A stretch of 64,000 nucleotides of DNA from Lentzea aerocolonigenes (lineage in GTDB: Bacteria; Actinomycetota; Actinomycetes; Mycobacteriales; Pseudonocardiaceae): contig NZ_BBOJ01000014.1 of assembly GCF_000974445.1 (NCBI RefSeq), forward strand, positions 1-64,000, in the 5' to 3' direction. A model generated the notes under the pieces. That model saw nothing but the letters and a program-made list of their open reading frames with translations, made no database searches and was not told where the DNA came from. The position numbers and the translations under genes were made by a program. Positions 59,804 through 64,000 of the stretch are shown here, piece by piece. The stretch's first letter is position 1; each line of letters starts with the position of its first letter.

Positions 59804-59822
59804 GTGTAACACTGTAGCAGTG
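59804..59822. promoter_or_regulatory. Overlapping palindromes between divergent tetR and FAD-oxidase starts
   Basis: GTGT-A-ACAC (59804-59812) and CACTG-TAG-CAGTG (59810-59822) fill the space between the two start codons and run into the oxidase GTG. Probable TetR operator. Confidence 0.55.
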
Positions 59823-61364
59823 ACCAGGGCGAGATGGACCACCGAAACCACACCGCTGCCGCCGCACGCGCTGGAGTGGCTGAGCCGGCGCGTAGGCCTG
59901 GGAGAGCCGCTTCCCGAGGTTCCCCTGACAGCACCTCCGTCGGCGCTGTCCGCGGACGCCTTCGAGGCGCTGGAGGCGGTGAGCTTCGTGTCGGTCGAGG
60001 ACTCCGACCGGCTGGGGCGTTCTGGCGGGCTGTCGTACCTGGACCTGTTGCGTCATCGCGGATACGGGACGCCGGCGGTGCCGGACGCGGTGGTGCAGCC
60101 CGCGTCGCCTGCCGAGGTTCTCGAGGTTCTGCAGGTGTGCGTGGAGCACGACATCGCCGTGGTGCCGTTCGGTGGGGGCACGTCTGTGGTGGGTGGTGTG
60201 GAGGCGCTGCGCGGATCGAAGTCCGCGGTCGTGGCGCTGGATCTTGCCGGGCTCGGGTCGCTGGTGTCCGTCGATCCGGTGTCCCGGGTCGCGGTGTTGC
60301 AGGCCGGGATCACCGGGCCTGAGGCCGAGAAGCTGTTGGGGAAGCACGGGTTCACGCTCGGGCACGTGCCGCAGTCGTTCGAGCGGGCGACGATCGGCGG
60401 GTTCGCCGCGACTCGGTCCGCCGGCCAGGCTTCCTCCGGTTACGGCAGGTTCGAGGACATGGTCGAGTCCGTGCGGGTGGCCACTCCCGTGGGCGAATGG
60501 GTCGTCGGCGGCGCGCCGGCTTCTGCTGCCGGGCCGGACCTGAAGCAGCTCGTGCTGGGCAGCGAGGGGCTGTTCGGGGTGATCACCGAGGTGTCGGTCC
60601 GGGTGCGGCCCGAGCCGCGCGCGCCTCGGTACGAGGGGTTCGTCGTCGACGGGTGGGAAGCCGGTGTCGAGCTCGTGCGGACCCTCGCGCAGAACGGGGC
60701 TCTGGCGGACGTCACCCGTCTGTCCGATGTGGACGAGACCGAGGTCGCGCTGGAGCTCGCGGGGTCCCGGGCCGCCGCGGTGAAGAAGTACCTGCGGTTC
60801 CGGCGGATCGCGCAACCCTGTCTGGTGGTCCTCGGGTGGGAGTGCCGATCCCGGTCCGCGACCATGAGCGCGTTGAGCGGGTTGAAGACCGTGCGGCTGG
60901 GACGGGCCATGGGGGCTGCCTGGGTGCACGGGCGGTTCAACGGGCCGCGGCAGCGGGATGCTCTGCTGGACGCCGGGGTGTGCGTCGAGACGCTGGAGAC
61001 CGCCACGCACTGGTCCAAGGTGTCGGAGCTGCGGGACGAGGTGCGCAAGGCGTTGACCGCGGAGCTCGGGAACCCGGTGGTGATGTGCCACGTCTCGCAC
61101 GCTTACGAGACGGGGGCTTCGTTGTACTTCACCGTGTTGGTGCCGCGGGACCTCGACGATCCGGTGAAGCAGTGGGAGCGGGCCAAGATCGCCGCCTCGG
61201 ACGTCATCTCACGACTCGGCACGATCACGCACCACCACGCCGTTGGCCGTGACCACCAGCCGTGGCTCGAGAACGAGATCGGTTCGATCGGCGTGGACGT
61301 GCTGCGCGCGGTGAAGTCCCAACTGGATCCCACCGGCATCCTCAACCCGGGCAAGCTGCTTTGA
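59820..61364 (+). CDS. FAD-binding oxidase, alkyl-DHAP synthase-like
   Basis: 514 residues of the FAD_binding_4/FAD-linked oxidase C family: PAEVLEVLQVCVEHDIAVVPFGGGTSVVGG (FAD site, about 90-125), GYGRFEDMVESVRVATP, DLKQLVLGSEGLFGVITEVSVRVRP, and a C-terminal HHHAVGRDH motif near 470 like that of alkylglycerone-phosphate synthase. It is related to Rv2251-type proteins. Divergent from tetR. Paired with glpD, it suggests glycerolipid or ether-lipid metabolism (inference). GTG 59820 is chosen over ATG 59802. Confidence 0.85.
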   Translation: MTRARWTTETTPLPPHALEWLSRRVGLGEPLPEVPLTAPPSALSADAFEALEAVSFVSVEDSDRLGRSGGLSYLDLLRHRGYGTPAVPDAVVQPASPAEVLEVLQVCVEHDIAVVPFGGGTSVVGGVEALRGSKSAVVALDLAGLGSLVSVDPVSRVAVLQAGITGPEAEKLLGKHGFTLGHVPQSFERATIGGFAATRSAGQASSGYGRFEDMVESVRVATPVGEWVVGGAPASAAGPDLKQLVLGSEGLFGVITEVSVRVRPEPRAPRYEGFVVDGWEAGVELVRTLAQNGALADVTRLSDVDETEVALELAGSRAAAVKKYLRFRRIAQPCLVVLGWECRSRSATMSALSGLKTVRLGRAMGAAWVHGRFNGPRQRDALLDAGVCVETLETATHWSKVSELRDEVRKALTAELGNPVVMCHVSHAYETGASLYFTVLVPRDLDDPVKQWERAKIAASDVISRLGTITHHHAVGRDHQPWLENEIGSIGVDVLRAVKSQLDPTGILNPGKLL

Positions 61365-61366
61365 GC

Positions 61367-61417
61367 GCACGCGGGGCCCTCTCGTGTCGCCTGAGCGAAC
61401 GAAAGCTCCCCGCGTGC
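61367..61417. terminator. Long-loop hairpin between convergent genes
   Basis: GCACGCGGGG (61367-61376) pairs with CCCCGCGTGC (61408-61417), 31-nt loop. Weak as a terminator, but placed between two convergent stops. Confidence 0.4.
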
Positions 61418-61425
61418 ACTCGAGC

Positions 61426-62439
61426 TCAGAACTTGACGAGCATCTTGCCCGTGTTGTCGCCGCGCAGCATGCCGAGGAAAGCCTCCGGGGCCCGGCGGAC
61501 GCCGCCCTCGATGACGGTCTCCGAGTACTTGAGCTCACCGGAGGCGATCCACTTGCCGACCTCGGCGATGAACTGCGGCTGGAGGGCCTTGTGGTCGCCC
61601 ACCAGGAGGCCGCGCAGGGTCAGGCGCTTGGCGATGACCTGGGCCAGGTTGCGCGGGGCCGCGGGAGGGGTGGTGTCGTTGTACTGGGCGATCGCGCCGC
61701 AGACGGCGACCCGGCCGTGGACGTTCAGGGACGAGATGGCGGCTTCGAGGTGCTCGCCGCCCACGTTGTCGAAGTACACGTCGATGCCGTTGGGGGCGGC
61801 GGCGGCCAGCTGCTCGGCCACCGGGCCGTCCTTGTAGTTGAAGGCGGCGTCGAAGCCCAGTTCCTCGACGAGGTACTTGACCTTCTCCGGGGAACCCGCG
61901 GAGCCGATCACGCGGGAGGCGCCCTTCAGCCGGGCGATCTGGCCGACCAGCTGGCCGACGGCGCCTGCCGCGCCGGAGACGAAGACGACGTCGCCTTCCT
62001 TGAACTCCGCGGTGGCCAGCAGGCCCGCGTAGGCCGTCAGGCCCGGCATGCCCAGCACGCCCAGGTAGGCGGAGAGGGGAGCGACGGACGGGTCGACCTT
62101 CACCGTGTGGGCCGCGGGAACGACGGCGTACTCGCGCCAGCCGAGTCCGTGCAGGACGTTGTCACCGACTGCGATGGTGTCCACGCCGGAACCGACGGCC
62201 ACGACCTCACCGACTGCTCCGCCCTCGAGAGGGGCGCCCACCTGGAACGGCGGGACGTAGGACTTCACGTCGTTCATGCGGCTGCGCATGTACGGGTCGA
62301 CGCTCATGAAGACGTTGCGGACGAGGATCTGGCCTTCGCCCGGGGTTGGGATGTCGACCTCGGCGATCTCGAAGTTCTCGTCGGTCGGCCAGCCCTGGGG
62401 GCGGGACGCGAGCCGGACCTCGAGTGCGGTGCTGGTCAT
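61426..62439 (-). CDS. NADP-dependent oxidoreductase, MDR/CurA-like
   Basis: 337 residues, medium-chain dehydrogenase without zinc ligands: FMSVDPYMRSRMNDVKSYVPPFQVGAPLEGGAVGEVV, GMPGLTAYAGLLATAEFKEGDVVFVSGAAGAVGQLVGQIARLKG (NADP fold) and FDNVGGEHLEAAISSLNVHGRVAVCGAIAQYN are typical of the CurA/leukotriene-B4 dehydrogenase group, which reduces enones. ATG 62439 is preferred over 62460, with GGAG 9-10 bp upstream. Monocistronic. Confidence 0.92.
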   Translation of the reverse strand: MTSTALEVRLASRPQGWPTDENFEIAEVDIPTPGEGQILVRNVFMSVDPYMRSRMNDVKSYVPPFQVGAPLEGGAVGEVVAVGSGVDTIAVGDNVLHGLGWREYAVVPAAHTVKVDPSVAPLSAYLGVLGMPGLTAYAGLLATAEFKEGDVVFVSGAAGAVGQLVGQIARLKGASRVIGSAGSPEKVKYLVEELGFDAAFNYKDGPVAEQLAAAAPNGIDVYFDNVGGEHLEAAISSLNVHGRVAVCGAIAQYNDTTPPAAPRNLAQVIAKRLTLRGLLVGDHKALQPQFIAEVGKWIASGELKYSETVIEGGVRRAPEAFLGMLRGDNTGKMLVKF

Positions 62440-62523
62440 GGTCGAACCATCTCCATCCAAGTCAGTTGCGGATCAGTTATCCGTTTCAACCACCGGCCTC
62501 TGGAGACTGTTCCGGACTGTGAG

Positions 62524-63237
62524 CTAGACCGCAGGGAGAAGAGTGGTGACGTCTCGGTGCGCGAAGCCGAGTTTGCGGTACAGGGCGATGGCCGGGGCGT
62601 TGTAGTTCTCGACGAACAGCGCGCACGTGCCGTAGAGGTTGAGCAGGGACGATGCCACGAACTGGCAGACGCGCCGGCCCAGACCCCTGCCCTTGTGCGA
62701 AGGGTGCACGGCCACGCCCATCATGAAGCCGACGTCTGCTGACGACCACGCTTCCGCTGCCGTGGCCACCAGCCGGTCGCCCTCGTGGACGCCTGCCCAG
62801 CGGCGGACGCCCTTCTCGCCCGGCCAGGCCCAGGAGTCCGGGTTGGCCTCGCGCAGGAGCGGTTCTACGTCGTCCGTCGTGGACAGCCAGCAGGCTTCGT
62901 CGGGCAGATCCAGCGTGCCCGAACGGTCCATCCAGCCGAACGGTTTGTCCTCGACCCACGGCGTGGGCATGAGGTCCGCTACTTCGAGGGCCAGTTCACG
63001 CGACAACAGCGGGCGCAGCTCCACGCCCCGGCCGTGAGCGGCGAGGAGTGAGGCGACGCCCTCTGCCGGGCCGGACAGGACCAGGCGTCTGCGCCGTGTC
63101 AGGCACGGGGCGTGGACGGCCACCGCGCCCCGGTGTTCCCAGGCCGCACCACCGGACGACAAGGCCTGGGCCGCCCAGCGGACGAGGGTGTCGTCGCTGG
63201 CGTCCCGGACGTCGGCGGTGGTGCGTAACCGGCGCAC
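62524..63237 (-). CDS. GNAT-family N-acetyltransferase
   Basis: 237 residues. The C-terminal GNAT domain (about 130-237) has VGFMMGVAVHPSHKGRGLGRRVCQFVASSLLN, the acetyl-CoA-binding R/K-G-x-G motif, and ALFVENYNAPAIALYRKLGFAHRD. The N-terminal half is less conserved. Substrate unknown. GTG 63237 overlaps nothing but follows the upstream stop directly. Confidence 0.85.
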   Translation of the reverse strand: MRRLRTTADVRDASDDTLVRWAAQALSSGGAAWEHRGAVAVHAPCLTRRRRLVLSGPAEGVASLLAAHGRGVELRPLLSRELALEVADLMPTPWVEDKPFGWMDRSGTLDLPDEACWLSTTDDVEPLLREANPDSWAWPGEKGVRRWAGVHEGDRLVATAAEAWSSADVGFMMGVAVHPSHKGRGLGRRVCQFVASSLLNLYGTCALFVENYNAPAIALYRKLGFAHRDVTTLLPAV

Positions 63238-63681
63238 TCAGTCCTTCTGCTTGCGGCGCAACAGGGTTCGCTTGGCCAGCGAGTCCTCCAGCGCCTGGTA
63301 CGCGAGGTCCATCGCTCGGTTGTACTCGCCCTGGGGCCGCGGCGGGACGGACTCGTTCGGGTGCGGGAAGGTCACCATCTGCAGCCAGCGCTCGTTCCAC
63401 AGCTGCTCGACGGCCGCCTCCCAGTGCAGCGCGGCGCCCATCCGCACGACCCGTTCGCGGTCGCGCACCTCGGCGATCTGCTCCTGGGTGGACGCGAGCC
63501 GCTCGGCGAGCTCGGCGCACCGCACCTCGTCCAGCTTGCGCTGGCGAGCAGCCGCGTCGGTGGCGATCGCGATGATCTCCTTGTAACGCTCAACGGCGGA
63601 CAACGCCGGCACCTCGATCACCTCCTCGCTCTGACGCTGCGACGGGACCGACTCGAACATCGTCGTCATCATCGGGTTCAT
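63238..63681 (-). CDS. Hypothetical coiled-coil protein, 147 aa
   Basis: 147 residues from ATG 63681 (MNPMMTTMFESVPSQ). A long charged helix, about 27-90 (AVERYKEIIAIATDAAARQRKLDEVRCAELAERLASTQEQIAEVRDRERVV), is followed by a Trp-rich segment. It overlaps the upstream gene by ATGA and is directly followed by the acetyltransferase. No family is recognised. Confidence 0.65.
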   Translation of the reverse strand: MNPMMTTMFESVPSQRQSEEVIEVPALSAVERYKEIIAIATDAAARQRKLDEVRCAELAERLASTQEQIAEVRDRERVVRMGAALHWEAAVEQLWNERWLQMVTFPHPNESVPPRPQGEYNRAMDLAYQALEDSLAKRTLLRRKQKD

Positions 63682-64000
63682 GACGCTTCTCCAGTGTCGA
63701 ACGGGATGATCACTTGCGGCCGCGAGTGCTCGAACCGGTCGAAGAACAGGCCGCGCCGTGGTCGAGGCGACCACGCCATCACCTGTTCGGGCCCGAGCGA
63801 CAGCAGTTCCTTGCCCTGAACGTCGAACGCCACCCAGGCGCCGATGTCGTCGTAGACGCCCGGCGGGAGGCACGCCTTCAGCCTCTGCACGCCGCGCCAC
63901 CAACCCAGCACGTGCGTGCGGTTCTCCGGGCCGTGCTTGAGCACCGTGCGCAGACTGTCCACACCGGACATCCGCGTCGTCGGATCCTTCTGCTCCAGCA
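63678..64000 (-). CDS. Hypothetical protein, C-terminal part or complete from ATG 63971
   Basis: At least 97 residues from ATG 63971; the frame stays open to the window edge (LEQKDPTTR precedes that Met), so the real start is probably outside. Soluble, with Arg- and Pro-rich stretches and a W-rich core (VLGWWRGVQRLKACLPPGVYDDIGAWVAFDV). Translationally coupled to the following coiled-coil gene. No family is recognised. Confidence 0.55.
   Translation of the reverse strand, partial: LEQKDPTTRMSGVDSLRTVLKHGPENRTHVLGWWRGVQRLKACLPPGVYDDIGAWVAFDVQGKELLSLGPEQVMAWSPRPRRGLFFDRFEHSRPQVIIPFDTGEAS

Overview
The window is high-GC (about 70%) actinobacterial DNA. It is gene-dense, with many 4-bp GTGA/ATGA start-stop overlaps, frequent GTG starts and many leaderless-looking genes. 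SepH, DUF2530 and DUF2537 proteins, a type VII secretion substrate cluster, a fused urease gamma/beta subunit, an IdeR/DtxR-type iron box and a GlnR-like box all point to Actinomycetales. The mix of families suggests Pseudonocardiaceae (Lentzea/Saccharothrix/Actinosynnema-like). That placement is inference, not a search result.

Layout. 0-0.9 kb: 5' part of an IS110-family recombinase on the minus strand with its non-coding leader, then a short dispersed repeat. 0.9-5.2 kb: MFS exporter, MarR regulator and purine permease (minus), then DUF2530 protein and a FetB-type permease (plus) ending in an iron box and a strong terminator. 5.3-9.5 kb: ABC-F ATPase, an unknown protein, and two tandem membrane-anchored transpeptidase-like proteins lacking catalytic residues. 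9.5-13.6 kb: GCS2-type ligase, TrmH/SpoU methyltransferase, DUF2537 protein, divergent MarR/SnoaL pair with palindromic operators. 13.6-17.2 kb: heterodimeric ABC exporter. 17.3-20.6 kb: five small membrane proteins downstream of sepH, four of which share a cysteine-pair loop. 20.7-25.9 kb: OmpR-type two-component system divergent from a lipoprotein/adaptor/MacB-like ABC export operon. 26-31.7 kb: serC, an unknown membrane protein, and an ABC-2 transporter operon with its own NarL-type two-component system. 31.8-36 kb: urease operon ureAB-C-F-G-D. 36-39 kb: pdxH and asnB. 39-44 kb: MFS exporter, lipoprotein, amino-acid permease, AAA ATPase plus metallo-beta-lactamase-fold hydrolase. 44-46.7 kb: aldose epimerase, a 140-bp palindrome, amidohydrolase. 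46.7-52.7 kb: acyl-CoA dehydrogenase/TetR pair, PfkB kinase, citrate synthase, photolyase. 52.7-57.8 kb: ABC-2 transporter and an orphan type VII secretion substrate trio. 57.8-64 kb: glpD/tetR/FAD-oxidase cluster, MDR oxidoreductase, GNAT acetyltransferase and two unknown genes, the last cut by the window edge.

Most of this is ordinary chromosomal housekeeping and regulation. The parts most worth a second look are: the IS110 leader as a possible bridge-RNA locus; the 140-bp palindrome at 45.2 kb, whose flanks occur joined together without it at 0.8 kb; the family of small four-helix membrane proteins with a paired-cysteine loop behind sepH; the tandem pseudo-transpeptidases; the iron box followed within about 80 bp by a strong terminator (possible small RNA); and the GlnR-like box before urease.
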